From the NCBI RefSeq assembly GCF_002943715.1, contig NZ_MQUA01000013.1:1295001-1359000 (forward strand): a stretch of 64,000 nt of DNA, read 5' to 3'. This DNA is from Polaribacter filamentus. Its GTDB lineage: Bacteria > Bacteroidota > Bacteroidia > Flavobacteriales > Flavobacteriaceae. The translations under genes and the position numbers were made by a program. The notes under the pieces are model-generated. The model was not told where the DNA came from and ran no database searches. It was given only the letters and a program-made list of their open reading frames with translations. This document shows, one piece after another, positions 9,490-17,983 of this stretch. The stretch's first letter is position 1; every line of letters starts with the position of its first letter.

Positions 9490-10428
9490 TTACTTAGTAG
9501 AATCGGTTTTATTTAATTGCTTTAACATAAACAATGAGGCGTTTAACTCAAAACCAAGTAACAAAATAATTGCATTTAACCAAACAAATAACATTAAGAT
9601 TAATAAAGTACCAATTGAACCATATAACTGATTGTATTGTGCAAATTTAACTACATAAATTCCAAATAAATAAAAAGTAAATAAAGACAAAATAGTCGTT
9701 AGAATTGCTCCTGCGGAGAAGAATTTTACTTGTTTTACTTGTTTTGTTCCATACCTAAATAACAAAGAGACTGTTGTGAAAATCATAATTAAAAACAGGA
9801 TGTTTTTACCGTAGTTTAGCAGATTTAAATCTTCTGTATTTAGCCAACCTTTATCATTCATTTTTGTTAATGCTACTTGATATAAAATCACTAAAGTTAT
9901 TGTGATAATTAAAAATAAAGAGATTAATAAAGAAACTGCTAATGAAATTAAATAGGCTTTAAAAACGTTACGATTATCGCTTACATGATAGGAGTATTCA
10001 AAACCACCAAAAATAGCATTGATGCCGTTTGTCATTAAGAGGATAGAACCTAAGAATCCGAAAGATAATAAACCCCCATATTGATTATTTGTAATATCAA
10101 TTAAAACAGAATCGACAGCTTCGAACGTTTGCGGTGGCAAAACATCTTTGATAAATGAAAATAAACCTTCGGGAAAACCTTCTATTGGGATATATGGAAT
10201 TAACGTTAAAATAAATAGCATAAAGGGAAAAATTGCCATAAAAAAACTAAATGCAATTCCGCCAGCACGCGATGTTAATGCTCCTCTAATTATACCAATA
10301 CCATACATCTCTAGAACGTCGTACAAAGACATTCCTTCTAAACCTGGTATTTTTATTTGTTTCCCAAATTTTACCAATAAATTTAAAATTGGTACTTTAG
10401 AGAGGTTCTTTTCTATTTCTTTTGTCAT
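9490..10428 (-). CDS. YihY/BrkB family inner membrane protein
   Basis: A 312-residue polytopic membrane protein of the YihY/virulence-factor-BrkB family (formerly confused with RNase BN). About six transmembrane helices are visible, with the family's RAGGIAFSFFMAIFPFMLF segment at the first and LILMLFVWLNAIILLLGFELNA at the last. The substrate is unknown in the family. A promoter is visible just upstream on the minus strand (10448-10475). Confidence 0.9.
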   Translation of the reverse strand: MTKEIEKNLSKVPILNLLVKFGKQIKIPGLEGMSLYDVLEMYGIGIIRGALTSRAGGIAFSFFMAIFPFMLFILTLIPYIPIEGFPEGLFSFIKDVLPPQTFEAVDSVLIDITNNQYGGLLSFGFLGSILLMTNGINAIFGGFEYSYHVSDNRNVFKAYLISLAVSLLISLFLIITITLVILYQVALTKMNDKGWLNTEDLNLLNYGKNILFLIMIFTTVSLLFRYGTKQVKQVKFFSAGAILTTILSLFTFYLFGIYVVKFAQYNQLYGSIGTLLILMLFVWLNAIILLLGFELNASLFMLKQLNKTDSTK

Positions 10429-10447
10429 TTAATTAAGGGCAAAGTTT

Positions 10448-10475
10448 CAAAATTACATGGAGTAGCAAGGTTCAA
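10448..10475 (-). promoter_or_regulatory. Promoter of the YihY gene
   Basis: On the minus strand a -33 TTTTG is followed, after 17 bases, by the -7 box TAATTTTG at 10448-10455. This is about 20 bases from the YihY start codon and fits the Bacteroidota consensus and spacing. Confidence 0.6.
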
Positions 10476-10483
10476 AATTAATT

Positions 10484-10835
10484 TTATTTTGATTTAATAC
10501 TTCTTATAAAACTTGATAACATTCTTTCTATTTCTTTAGATAATTCATGTAATTCATCAAATTTTTCTGAATAAAATCTAAATTAAAAGCAATTTCTAAT
10601 TGAGCTTTTAATTCAAAAGTGACGCAATTGCAATATTCAAAAAACAAAGATAATCATTCAAACCTTCTCTTACATAACCTTCAGAAATATTACTAGGAAT
10701 AGAAACAGTAGATCTTCTTAACTGAGACGCTAAATCAAAAGTTTCTTCTTTTGGAAAAGGTTTTTGAGACTGTATAAATTTCCGTAATAAAACTCATACA
10801 TTTTGCCAGACTAATACATCTCTAAATGTCTTCAT
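10484..10835 (-). pseudogene. Decayed four-helix-bundle (23S IVS-type) protein
   Basis: On the minus strand, pieces of one four-helix-bundle protein (S23/rRNA intervening-sequence family) can be read in order but in different frames. They are MKTFRDVLVWQ, then EIY..SK, then [20 protein letters not shown] and [11 protein letters not shown], then [11 protein letters not shown], then ELSKEIERMLSSFI ending at 10484. Restoring one reading needs four single-base changes, all in short A or T runs: after WQ, at the FPKEE phenylalanine, before FELK and before the ELSKE helix. Length would be about 117 residues, normal for the family. It is therefore an inactivated relic. These proteins are scattered by lateral transfer in Bacteroidota, and their cellular role is unclear. 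Confidence 0.8.
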
Positions 10836-10924
10836 ATCTTTTTTAAAAGTTAGAAAATTAACTATAATTGCAAAAGTACAAAGAGTAGCCTGTGACTATG
10901 CATCGTTGGAACTTTAGCATGCTG

Positions 10925-11404
10925 TTATTCTATATTTACTTTATTTAAATTTAAAAATATTTCTTTAAAAATCACATTTTTATCATTATTGGCTAAGGAA
11001 TCTTTTAAAAATATAAAGTCTGCACCAACCGCCAAGCTTGCTAAAAGACCATAACTCTCATTAAAGACTAAGGCTCTATTATGACTTGTAACTTCTTTTG
11101 TTTGATACATTTTAAACGCTAAGCTTTTAGACTTGTATGGGTTTTTTTGAACGAGAAAAGTATCAATGTCGGTTATTAAAAAATCACGATCAAGATTATA
11201 TTTCAAATCTATACTTTTAATAGAATCTTGGGAGTATTGATATTTAAAAATCTTTAAATCACCTTTTTTATTGATATTCAACTTTAGTTTTTGAATGCTA
11301 TCATTTTGCAAAGAATAACTAAAAACCAAAATATTCTTCTGCTCGCTTTCACAAGAAAAAACAACAAAAATCACTACTAATACATAAAATTTTACATTTT
11401 TCAT
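10925..11404 (-). CDS. Putative lipoprotein of unknown function
   Basis: A 159-residue protein with a lipoprotein signal: Lys near the N-terminus, a hydrophobic stretch FYVLVVIFVVF and a lipobox ending in SC at about residue 18. The mature part is mixed charged with no motif I recognise. It begins inside the stop region of the upstream pentapeptide gene (4-base overlap, ATGA), so the two are probably cotranslated. The function is not known. Confidence 0.7.
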   Translation of the reverse strand: MKNVKFYVLVVIFVVFSCESEQKNILVFSYSLQNDSIQKLKLNINKKGDLKIFKYQYSQDSIKSIDLKYNLDRDFLITDIDTFLVQKNPYKSKSLAFKMYQTKEVTSHNRALVFNESYGLLASLAVGADFIFLKDSLANNDKNVIFKEIFLNLNKVNIE

Positions 11405-11970
11405 TCTATACTAATTTTATATGCTGATAAAAGCCCTGCAATATTTTCTTTGCTAAACTTTGCTCCTTTTAAATTATTTTTCTCTGGATTGATATTAAAA
11501 TTAAACGCTGTCCTAAAGTCTGACTTTTCCAAATTACTGTTTTCAAAAATAGCTTCCCTTAAGTCACAATTATCTATAATTGAACCAGATAAATTAGTTT
11601 CTGTAAAATCTACTGCTTCTAAATTACAATTTCTGAATTTTGTTTTCTGAATTTTTAACTGATAAAATGATGAGAAATTTAACTGACATTCCTTAAACGA
11701 AAGCTGTAATAAAAACGCATCACATTCATTAAATTTCACACCCAATAATTTACAATTTATAAAATATACATCCTTAAAAGCGTTGTGTTTTACAGCAGTA
11801 TTACTTAAATTACAATCTATAAATACGCATTCTACAAACTGAATATTTGAAGCACGAATACCCTCAAAATTACAATTTATAAATGTACAATTATCGTATT
11901 CTCCTTTGTTGATTGTTGTTTTTCTAAAATCAATTTTTGAGAATTCTTCACTTTCAAAATAATCATCCAT
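11401..11970 (-). CDS. Pentapeptide-repeat protein
   Basis: A 189-residue protein made almost entirely of pentapeptide repeats of the A(D/N)LXX type. Examples are CTFINCNF, CVFIDCNL, CKLLGVKF, CNLEAVDFTETNL and CDLREAIFENSNLEKSDF, with many Cys and Asn at the inner positions. Such proteins fold as a right-handed quadrilateral beta-helix. Some (Qnr, MfpA) bind DNA gyrase, but the sequence alone does not show that here. It lies upstream of, and overlaps by 4 bases, the lipoprotein gene; the mature gene has no signal peptide, so it is cytosolic. Confidence 0.88.
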   Translation of the reverse strand: MDDYFESEEFSKIDFRKTTINKGEYDNCTFINCNFEGIRASNIQFVECVFIDCNLSNTAVKHNAFKDVYFINCKLLGVKFNECDAFLLQLSFKECQLNFSSFYQLKIQKTKFRNCNLEAVDFTETNLSGSIIDNCDLREAIFENSNLEKSDFRTAFNFNINPEKNNLKGAKFSKENIAGLLSAYKISIE

Positions 11971-11979
11971 CTTTTATTT

Positions 11980-12038
11980 GTTCAAAATTTTAAATTTAAT
12001 GTTAAATATTTAATTGTGATACCCTTTAAATTTTGAAC
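11980..12038. repeat. Inverted repeat downstream of nadC
   Basis: GTTCAAAATTT (from 11980) and its complement within TTTAAATTTTGAAC (12025-12038) form a 13-14 bp arm with a one-base bulge. A/T-rich DNA lies between them. It could fold after nadC transcription (minus strand) but lacks a good T run, so it is listed as a repeat. Confidence 0.4.
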
Positions 12039-12061
12039 TTTATCTTTTAAAATCTCTAATT

Positions 12062-12919
12062 TTATAATGCTTTTAAACTCAAATCCATATTATAAACAGA
12101 GTGTGTTAATGCGCCCGATGAAATAAAATCAACGCCACATTCTGCATATTTTCTAATGGTGTCCTCGTTAATTCCGCCCGAAGATTCTGTTAAACATGCA
12201 TCACCAATTAAAGCAACCGCTTTTCTAGTGTCTTCGTAATTAAAATTATCAATCAAAATTCTGTAAACACCTTTATTAGACAAAATTTCTTTAATTTCAT
12301 CTACACTTCTTGCTTCTACAATTATCTTAATATCTATATTTTTTTCTGCTAAATACTCTTTAGTTTTTGAAATTGCAGCTGTAATTCCGCCTGCAAAATC
12401 GATGTGATTATCCTTAATCATGACCATATCGTACAAAGCAAATCTATGATTTTCTCCACCTCCAATTTTTACAGCCCATTTTTCTAAAGCTCTAATTCCT
12501 GGAGTTGTTTTTCTGGTATCCAACACTTTTGTTTTGGTTCCTTTTAATAAATCAGCAAAAAAAGCAGTTTTTGTAGCAATTGCACTCATTCTCTGCATCG
12601 CGTTTAAAACCAATCTTTCTGCCATTAAAATAGATTGCGATTTCCCAGAAACATGAAAAACAATATCGCCATATTTAACTTTTTCTCCGTCATTTATAAA
12701 AGTTTCAACTTGTAAATCAGCGTCAATATATTTAAAAACTAGTTTCGCAAATTCAACACCGGCAATTATTCCCTCGTCTTTTACCAATAATCTTGCTTTC
12801 CCTTCAGCATCTGCAGGAATACAAGAAAGTGATGTATGATCTCCATCACCAATATCTTCTCGAATGGCATTTTTTATAATGAGGTCTAATTCGTTGTCAA
12901 ATTGTTCTTTTGATATCAT
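12062..12919 (-). CDS. nadC: Nicotinate-nucleotide pyrophosphorylase (carboxylating)
   Basis: It makes nicotinate mononucleotide from quinolinate and PRPP in de novo NAD synthesis. Conserved features are the N-terminal EDIGDGDHTS, the catalytic stretch LDTRKTTPGIRALEKWAVKIGGG that binds quinolinate, KDNHI and the C-terminal ESSGGI and SSGALTHSV phosphate-binding segments. The 285-residue length is normal. No nadA or nadB is in the window. An inverted repeat lies downstream at 11980-12038. Confidence 0.97.
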   Translation of the reverse strand: MISKEQFDNELDLIIKNAIREDIGDGDHTSLSCIPADAEGKARLLVKDEGIIAGVEFAKLVFKYIDADLQVETFINDGEKVKYGDIVFHVSGKSQSILMAERLVLNAMQRMSAIATKTAFFADLLKGTKTKVLDTRKTTPGIRALEKWAVKIGGGENHRFALYDMVMIKDNHIDFAGGITAAISKTKEYLAEKNIDIKIIVEARSVDEIKEILSNKGVYRILIDNFNYEDTRKAVALIGDACLTESSGGINEDTIRKYAECGVDFISSGALTHSVYNMDLSLKAL

Positions 12920-12999
12920 ATTTTTTTAATTCTGATGTAAAAATAGCAATGATTTTGAACTTTTAGTCTGTTATAGCGAATTTATGTTTTAAAAACTGA

Positions 13000-13007
13000 T
13001 AAATTTG
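13000..13007 (+). promoter_or_regulatory. Candidate -7 box for rlmH
   Basis: TAAATTTG fits the TAnnTTTG consensus. It is about 70 bases before the rlmH ATG, and no clear -33 TTG was seen. Confidence 0.4.
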
Positions 13008-13075
13008 TAGCGCTTAAAGTTATTATAATCAAGAAAATAATTAATTCTCAACTGCGCACGAACAGATCTGAAAAA

Positions 13076-13549
13076 ATGAAAATTAAACTACTGACAATTG
13101 GAAAAACAGACAACAAACAATTAATTAAATTAATTGATGAATATCAAAATCGTTTAAAACATTATATAAAGTTTGACTTAGAAATTATTCCTGATATTAA
13201 AAATGTTAAGAACTTAAGCGAAGTACAACAAAAAGAAAAAGAAGGTGAATTAATTTTATCAAAATTGCAAAATACAGATGAATTGATTTTATTAGATGAT
13301 AAAGGCAAACACTTCACTTCTATTGAATTTTCTAAATATTTACAAAAAAAAATGAACTCAGGAATTAAACAATTAGTTTTGGTAATTGGAGGTCCTTATG
13401 GTTTTTCTGATGCCGTTTGCAACAAATCTCAAGGAAAAATATCATTATCAAAAATGACTTTTTCCCATCAAATGATACGTCTTTTTATTGTTGAACAACT
13501 TTACAGAGGTTTTACGATTTTAAAAAATGAACCTTATCATCATGAATAA
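13076..13549 (+). CDS. rlmH: 23S rRNA (pseudouridine1915-N3)-methyltransferase
   Basis: It methylates pseudouridine 1915 of helix 69 of 23S rRNA in assembled 70S ribosomes. It is a SPOUT-class trefoil-knot methyltransferase of 157 residues, the normal size. The SAM-binding knot VIGGPYGFSDAV and the C-terminal SLSKMTFSHQMIRLFIVEQLYR and YHHE are diagnostic. It starts at MKIKLLTIGKTD. The next 463 bases are non-coding. Confidence 0.97.
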   Translation: MKIKLLTIGKTDNKQLIKLIDEYQNRLKHYIKFDLEIIPDIKNVKNLSEVQQKEKEGELILSKLQNTDELILLDDKGKHFTSIEFSKYLQKKMNSGIKQLVLVIGGPYGFSDAVCNKSQGKISLSKMTFSHQMIRLFIVEQLYRGFTILKNEPYHHE

Positions 13550-13975
13550 CCACAAAATCACGTTAAGTATTTAACTTTTGGGAAAGCTTAAATAGCCTTA
13601 CTAATATTCTAATCAAAACTAATATTGATAGGTTTATTTTTAATTTTTGTTCAAAATATTTTAGCAATTCTTTTTCTACTCATTCCTTTTATTTTTTAAA
13701 TACCTTCTAAATTCTAAGAAAATTTATATTTTGAGATTGTTTATCTAAAGAATGCCGAGCAAAAAATAATTTATAAAACTCACAATATAAACATACTATA
13801 CCTAAAAAAACTCAATGAATGCTCTAAGCATTTCCGATTTAAAACCTTTAAAGAAAAAATATTACATCCTTTTTTTATAAAAATTTAAATATTGATTAAA
13901 CTTTATTTTAAAACCAAAAATACCTTTGATTTTTTTAATTCGTAAAAATCTGTAAAATTCGTGTCTTATCTTTTG
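13550..13975. other. Non-coding gap between rlmH and rdgB
   Basis: About 425 bases of A/T-rich DNA with no convincing reading frame. A small hairpin (AATGCT/AGCATT near 13815-13830) and a repeat of the AATTCGT type at 13937-13966 are the only structures seen. Confidence 0.55.
13937..13966. repeat. AATTCGT-type dispersed repeat, copy 1
   Basis: AATTCGT, an A/T-rich spacer and AAATTCGTG make up a short internally repetitive block that follows a T run. A related block is at 41634-41663 (AATTCGTGAAAATT..AAATTCGTG). Both are intergenic, and they look like members of a dispersed low-complexity repeat. Confidence 0.5.
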
Positions 13976-13983
13976 TAACTTTG
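13976..13983 (+). promoter_or_regulatory. Candidate -7 box for rdgB
   Basis: TAACTTTG, a full TAnnTTTG match, 29 bases before the rdgB ATG. A -33 TTG is not obvious. Confidence 0.45.
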
Positions 13984-14012
13984 AATCTTTAAAATTTTAC
14001 AACAAAGAAATA

Positions 14013-14588
14013 ATGAAACTCGTTTTTGCAACCAACAATCTTAACAAACTTGCGGAAGTTCAAGAAATGTTACCAAACTCAATTGAATTATTGAGTTTAA
14101 AAGACATCAATTGTTTTGACGAAATTGAAGAAACTGAAACCACTTTAGACGGAAATGCAAAGTTAAAAGCCAATTATATCACACAAAAATTTGGTTACAA
14201 TTGTTTTGCTGATGATACTGGTTTAGAAGTTGACGGTTTAGAAGGAAAACCTGGCGTTTATTCTGCGCGTTTTGCTGGTGAACCTAGCAATTCTGAAAAA
14301 AACATCCAAAAAATATTATCAGAATTAGAAAACAAAACTAACAGAAAAGCACAATTTAGAACTGCTATTTGTCTTAATATTGATGAAAACCAATATTTGT
14401 TTGAGGGAATATGTAAAGGGGAAATTTTAACAAGAATACAAGGAGAAAAAGGTTTTGGATATGATCCTATCTTTAAACCTGAAGGGTACAGCACTTCTTT
14501 CGCCGAAATGTCATCCGAAGAAAAAAATAAAATTTCTCATAGGGGAATTGCAATTCAGAAATTAGTTCAATTTTTAAAGAAATCTTAA
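14013..14588 (+). CDS. rdgB: Non-canonical purine NTP pyrophosphatase (HAM1/RdgB)
   Basis: It hydrolyses dITP, ITP and XTP to the monophosphates and so keeps damaged purines out of DNA and RNA. Family signatures are the N-terminal [12 protein letters not shown], the [22 protein letters not shown] active-site block and the C-terminal [19 protein letters not shown] followed by SHRG. The 191-residue length is normal. A hairpin separates it by 37 bases from the permease gene, so they may be partly cotranscribed. Confidence 0.97.
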   Translation: MKLVFATNNLNKLAEVQEMLPNSIELLSLKDINCFDEIEETETTLDGNAKLKANYITQKFGYNCFADDTGLEVDGLEGKPGVYSARFAGEPSNSEKNIQKILSELENKTNRKAQFRTAICLNIDENQYLFEGICKGEILTRIQGEKGFGYDPIFKPEGYSTSFAEMSSEEKNKISHRGIAIQKLVQFLKKS

Positions 14589-14589
14589 A

Positions 14590-14617
14590 ATTAGGTTTGG
14601 AATGCAAGCAACCTAAT
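14590..14617 (+). terminator. Hairpin between rdgB and the permease gene
   Basis: ATTAGGTT (14590-14597) and AACCTAAT (14610-14617) form a perfect 8-bp stem with a 12-base loop, ending 8 bases before the permease ATG. There is no long T run, so it may act as an attenuator-like or leader structure rather than a full terminator. Confidence 0.4.
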
Positions 14618-14625
14618 CTTCATTT

Positions 14626-15654
14626 ATGAAACAGACCAACTACTCAAAACAATTTATTTTTTTATCAGCTTCACTGATCGTTTTGTTTTTTATAAACATT
14701 AGTTTAGGCTCTGTTTCAATTCCGTTTAAAGAAATCTTTACGACGTTAATCGGCGGGATTCCTGCAAAAGAAAGTTGGGAAACTATTATATTAAATTTTA
14801 GATTACCAAAAGCAATTACAGCTGTTTTGGTTGGTTCTGGATTGTCTATTTGCGGATTATTAATGCAAACACTTTTTAGAAATCCTTTGGCAGGACCTTT
14901 TGTTTTAGGTATTTCCTCTGGTGCAAGTTTAGGAGTTGCTTTATTAATTTTAGGTTCATCTATTTTTGGAGGATTTTTACTAAATGCCTCAATCTCTAAT
15001 TGGTCTTTGCCAATTGCAGCTAGTTTGGGTGCATTTTTAGTTTTATCAGCCGTTATTATTGCCGCTAATAAAGTTAGAAATACCATGTCAATCTTAATTA
15101 TTGGTTTAATGTTTGGTAGCTTAACATCAGCAGTTATAAGTGTTTTGGCTTATTTTTCTGAAGCTGCTCAAATTCAGCAATATTTATTTTGGAGTTTTGG
15201 CAGTTTGGGTAATTTAAGTTGGAATGAAATTAGTGTTTTTGCAATCATTTATTTTATCGGAATTGCGGGAACCGTCTCGGTCATCAAACCTTTAAATAGT
15301 TTTTTATTAGGTGAAAATTATGCTAAAAGTTTAGGAATCAATATCAAAAAAAGTAGAAATATTATTTTAGCTATTACCAGTTTATTAACCGGTGTAATTA
15401 CCGCTTTTTCTGGACCAATTGCTTTCGTAGGTTTGGCTGTTCCTCATATTGCACGCATGCTTTTCTCTACTTCTAATCATAAAATATTAATTCCGTCAAC
15501 CGCAATTATTGGCGCCATTGTGCTATTAATATGTGATGCGATTGCACAATTACCAACAAGTGAATTTACCCTACCAATAAACGCTATTACATCCCTTTTT
15601 GGAGCACCGGTTGTTATTTGGTTGTTGATGAGAAAAAAAAGGATATTTGTATAG
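14626..15654 (+). CDS. FecCD-family ABC transporter permease
   Basis: The membrane permease of a type II ABC importer for iron-siderophore, heme or cobalamin. It has 342 residues and eight to ten transmembrane helices. Family motifs are TRxxxALLVG-like RLPKAITAVLVGSGLSICG in the first third, QTLFRNPLAGPFVLGISSGA and the cytoplasmic coupling loop GPIAFVGLAVPHIARML. Substrate cannot be told from the permease. The partner ATPase follows, but no periplasmic binding protein or TonB receptor is nearby, so these must be encoded elsewhere. Confidence 0.93.
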   Translation: MKQTNYSKQFIFLSASLIVLFFINISLGSVSIPFKEIFTTLIGGIPAKESWETIILNFRLPKAITAVLVGSGLSICGLLMQTLFRNPLAGPFVLGISSGASLGVALLILGSSIFGGFLLNASISNWSLPIAASLGAFLVLSAVIIAANKVRNTMSILIIGLMFGSLTSAVISVLAYFSEAAQIQQYLFWSFGSLGNLSWNEISVFAIIYFIGIAGTVSVIKPLNSFLLGENYAKSLGINIKKSRNIILAITSLLTGVITAFSGPIAFVGLAVPHIARMLFSTSNHKILIPSTAIIGAIVLLICDAIAQLPTSEFTLPINAITSLFGAPVVIWLLMRKKRIFV

Positions 15655-15762
15655 ATAAAAGAATCAAAGTTACAGCGTATCGGAGCTATAAAAATTATTT
15701 CAAATTAGAATGAGAAAAAAATCTGTTGATCCAAAAAAGTTAAACAAATAAAAAATTACAAG

Positions 15763-16560
15763 ATTAAACCACATACTAAAAATACCGTCCTTAAAACCGA
15801 AAACTTATCTATAGGTTATCAATCTAAAAAAGCACAAAATATTGTAGCTTCCGCTATTAACTTATCTATTGAAAAGGGGAAATTAGTTACTGTTTTGGGT
15901 AAAAACGGAATTGGAAAATCGACCTTATTAAGGACTATTGCTAAAGTCCAAAAGCCTTTAAGTGGCTCGATTTTCATCAATAATAAAAATTCAGAATCCT
16001 ACAAACATCAAGAACTAGCAACATGTTTGAGCATGGTTCTAACAGAAAGACTTCCAGAAAGTCAATTAACCGTTTTTGAACTCGTTGCATTTGGTAGACA
16101 ACCGTATACAAATTGGATTGATAAATTATCTGCTATAGATTTAGAAAAAATAACTTGGGCAATTGATGAAACTGAAATAAATCACTTAAAAGACAAACGC
16201 TTTTATGAATTGAGTGATGGTCAGTTGCAAAGAGTTTTAATTGCTAGAGCCCTGGCACAAGACACAGAAATTATCATTTTAGATGAACCAACGGCACATT
16301 TAGATATGCATCACACTATCAAAATTTTTTCATTACTTAGAAGTTTGGTAGAAAAAACATCCAAAACAATTATTATGTCGTCACATGAAGTAAATTTATC
16401 AATCAAATTTGCTGATGAAATTATATTATTTACGGATGATGAAATATTTACGGGAACTCCATCAGAATTGATTGAAAAAAATGCTTTCGATAATTTATTT
16501 CCTAAAGAAATTGTTAATTTTAACAGAAATTTACAACAGTTTATCATTAACAAAAAGTAA
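15763..16560 (+). CDS. ABC transporter ATPase (FecE/HmuV type), start unclear
   Basis: The ATPase partner of the upstream permease. Walker A GKNGIGKST, signature LSDGQ (rather than LSGGQ), Walker B IIILDEPTAHLD and the switch His in SSHEV are all present. The homologous N-terminus (VLKTENLSIGYQ, with the A-loop Tyr) reads open upstream of Walker A, but no ATG, GTG or TTG precedes it in frame. The first TTG, at 15895, is inside the Walker A strand and would remove about 44 essential residues. I use ATT at 15763 as a provisional start (265 residues). Alternatively the ATG at 15710 (MRKKSVDPKK) joins in frame if one A is missing from the A6 run at about 15733-15738. Confidence 0.8.
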   Translation: MKPHTKNTVLKTENLSIGYQSKKAQNIVASAINLSIEKGKLVTVLGKNGIGKSTLLRTIAKVQKPLSGSIFINNKNSESYKHQELATCLSMVLTERLPESQLTVFELVAFGRQPYTNWIDKLSAIDLEKITWAIDETEINHLKDKRFYELSDGQLQRVLIARALAQDTEIIILDEPTAHLDMHHTIKIFSLLRSLVEKTSKTIIMSSHEVNLSIKFADEIILFTDDEIFTGTPSELIEKNAFDNLFPKEIVNFNRNLQQFIINKK

Positions 16561-16562
16561 TT

Positions 16563-16593
16563 TTGAGGATACAGTAACTTATTGTTACTTTTG
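16563..16593 (+). promoter_or_regulatory. Promoter of the M28 peptidase gene
   Basis: -33 TTG (16563-16565, just after the ATPase stop), a 20-base spacer and the -7 box TACTTTTG (16586-16593). The -7 box overlaps the arm of a small hairpin AGTAAC/GTTACT. Confidence 0.65.
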
Positions 16594-16631
16594 AAATAAT
16601 AGTAAAATCAAATCAAACACCTTTTTAATCG

Positions 16632-17684
16632 ATGAAAAAAATACTCTATGCTGCTAGTGCATTGGCTTTTATGGCCTGCGGTTCTAGTAAAGATGCGTCA
16701 AAAGAAAACGATGCTAACGCAGATCAAGCTGCAAAATATGCTGCTTCTATTACTGCCAAAGACTTAGGTACTCACTTATTTATTTATGCTTCCGATGAAT
16801 TTGAAGGCAGAAATACAGGTGAGCCTGGACAAAAAAAAGCAGTTGAATATTTAAAAACCTTTTATATGAATCAAGGTATTGCTTCTGCAATTGGAGGTAA
16901 TGATTATTTTCAAGAAGTACCCGCAGAATGGTTAAATAAAAATGCACGTGGTGGAACTTTAAAAGATTCAGAGAATGTCGTTGCTTTTATTAAAGGAACA
17001 GAAAAACCTGATGAAATTGTAGTAATTTCTGCACATTTAGATCATGAAGGTATAAAAGATGGTGAAATATATAATGGCGCAGATGATGATGGTTCGGGAA
17101 CTGTTGCTCTTTTAGAGATTGCTGAAGCCTTTAAAATGGCAGCAGAAGCTGGTAAAGGACCTAAACGTTCTATTTTATTTTTACATGTTACAGGTGAAGA
17201 AAAAGGATTATTAGGTTCTAAATATTATACTGAAAATCCTTTATTTCCTCTAGTAAACACAGTTTGCGATTTAAATATTGATATGGTTGGAAGAATTGAC
17301 GAAAGACATAAAGATGACCCAAATTATGTGTATTTAATTGGTTCTGATAAATTAAGTACAGAGTTGCACAACATCTCAGAAGCTGTTAACAAAAAATACA
17401 TGAATATTAATTTAGATTATAAATATAATGATGAAAAGGATCCTAATCGTTTTTATTATAGATCTGATCATTACAACTTTGCAAAAAATAATATCCCTAT
17501 TATTTTCTATTTTAACGGTACACATGCAGATTATCACAGACCTACAGATACACCAGACAAAATTAATTACGAATTGTTACAAAACAGAACACGTTTAGTT
17601 TTTCATACAGCTTGGGAAGTTGCAAACAGAGAAACAAGAATTGTAGCTGATAAAGCAGTTTTAAAAGAAGAAGCTGAAGAATAA
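16632..17684 (+). CDS. M28-family zinc metallopeptidase lipoprotein
   Basis: A secreted aminopeptidase-like enzyme (peptidase family M28). The N-terminus has a lipoprotein signal with lipobox MACG at about residue 17. Zinc and catalytic residues are visible as HLDHEG, GADDDGSG (bridging Asp), EEKGLLGS (catalytic and metal Glu), DMVGR and the final HADYHRPTDTPDKI. The 350-residue length is typical. Probably it trims peptides in the periplasm or at the surface. It has its own promoter (16563) and terminator (17707). Confidence 0.92.
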   Translation: MKKILYAASALAFMACGSSKDASKENDANADQAAKYAASITAKDLGTHLFIYASDEFEGRNTGEPGQKKAVEYLKTFYMNQGIASAIGGNDYFQEVPAEWLNKNARGGTLKDSENVVAFIKGTEKPDEIVVISAHLDHEGIKDGEIYNGADDDGSGTVALLEIAEAFKMAAEAGKGPKRSILFLHVTGEEKGLLGSKYYTENPLFPLVNTVCDLNIDMVGRIDERHKDDPNYVYLIGSDKLSTELHNISEAVNKKYMNINLDYKYNDEKDPNRFYYRSDHYNFAKNNIPIIFYFNGTHADYHRPTDTPDKINYELLQNRTRLVFHTAWEVANRETRIVADKAVLKEEAEE

Positions 17685-17706
17685 GTTTTTACTTATTCCA
17701 TATATT

Positions 17707-17732
17707 AAAACCTCGCATTTGTGAGGTTTTTT
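17707..17732 (+). terminator. Terminator after the M28 peptidase
   Basis: Stem AAAACCTC (17707-17714) and GAGGTTTT (17723-17730) with an 8-base loop and a T run. The next roughly 250 bases to 17983 hold no gene that I can support. Confidence 0.85.
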
Positions 17733-17983
17733 CATTTTAATAAAGTAGTTTTCCTTCTTGATTTCTTCACGGAAAAAGAAGAACTTTCCATACAGCTGAT
17801 GAATCAGGCCATAACCTGTGGAGGTATACTTTGAATATAGCTAGACAATTCATTAAAGGAAATAAAAAATTAGAATCAAAAACTTTTAAGTTTTAAAATC
17901 AGAAAAATCACAGGTGTTATAAGTTTAGTAATTTTATTTTTTTAACTTCATAAAGTAATTTTTTTTTAAACAGAAACTATAAA

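Noticed and set aside
14640..15086. Minus-strand frame of 148 codons opposite the permease gene
   Set aside because: It is a mirror of the FecCD transmembrane codons; the permease on the plus strand has the family motifs.
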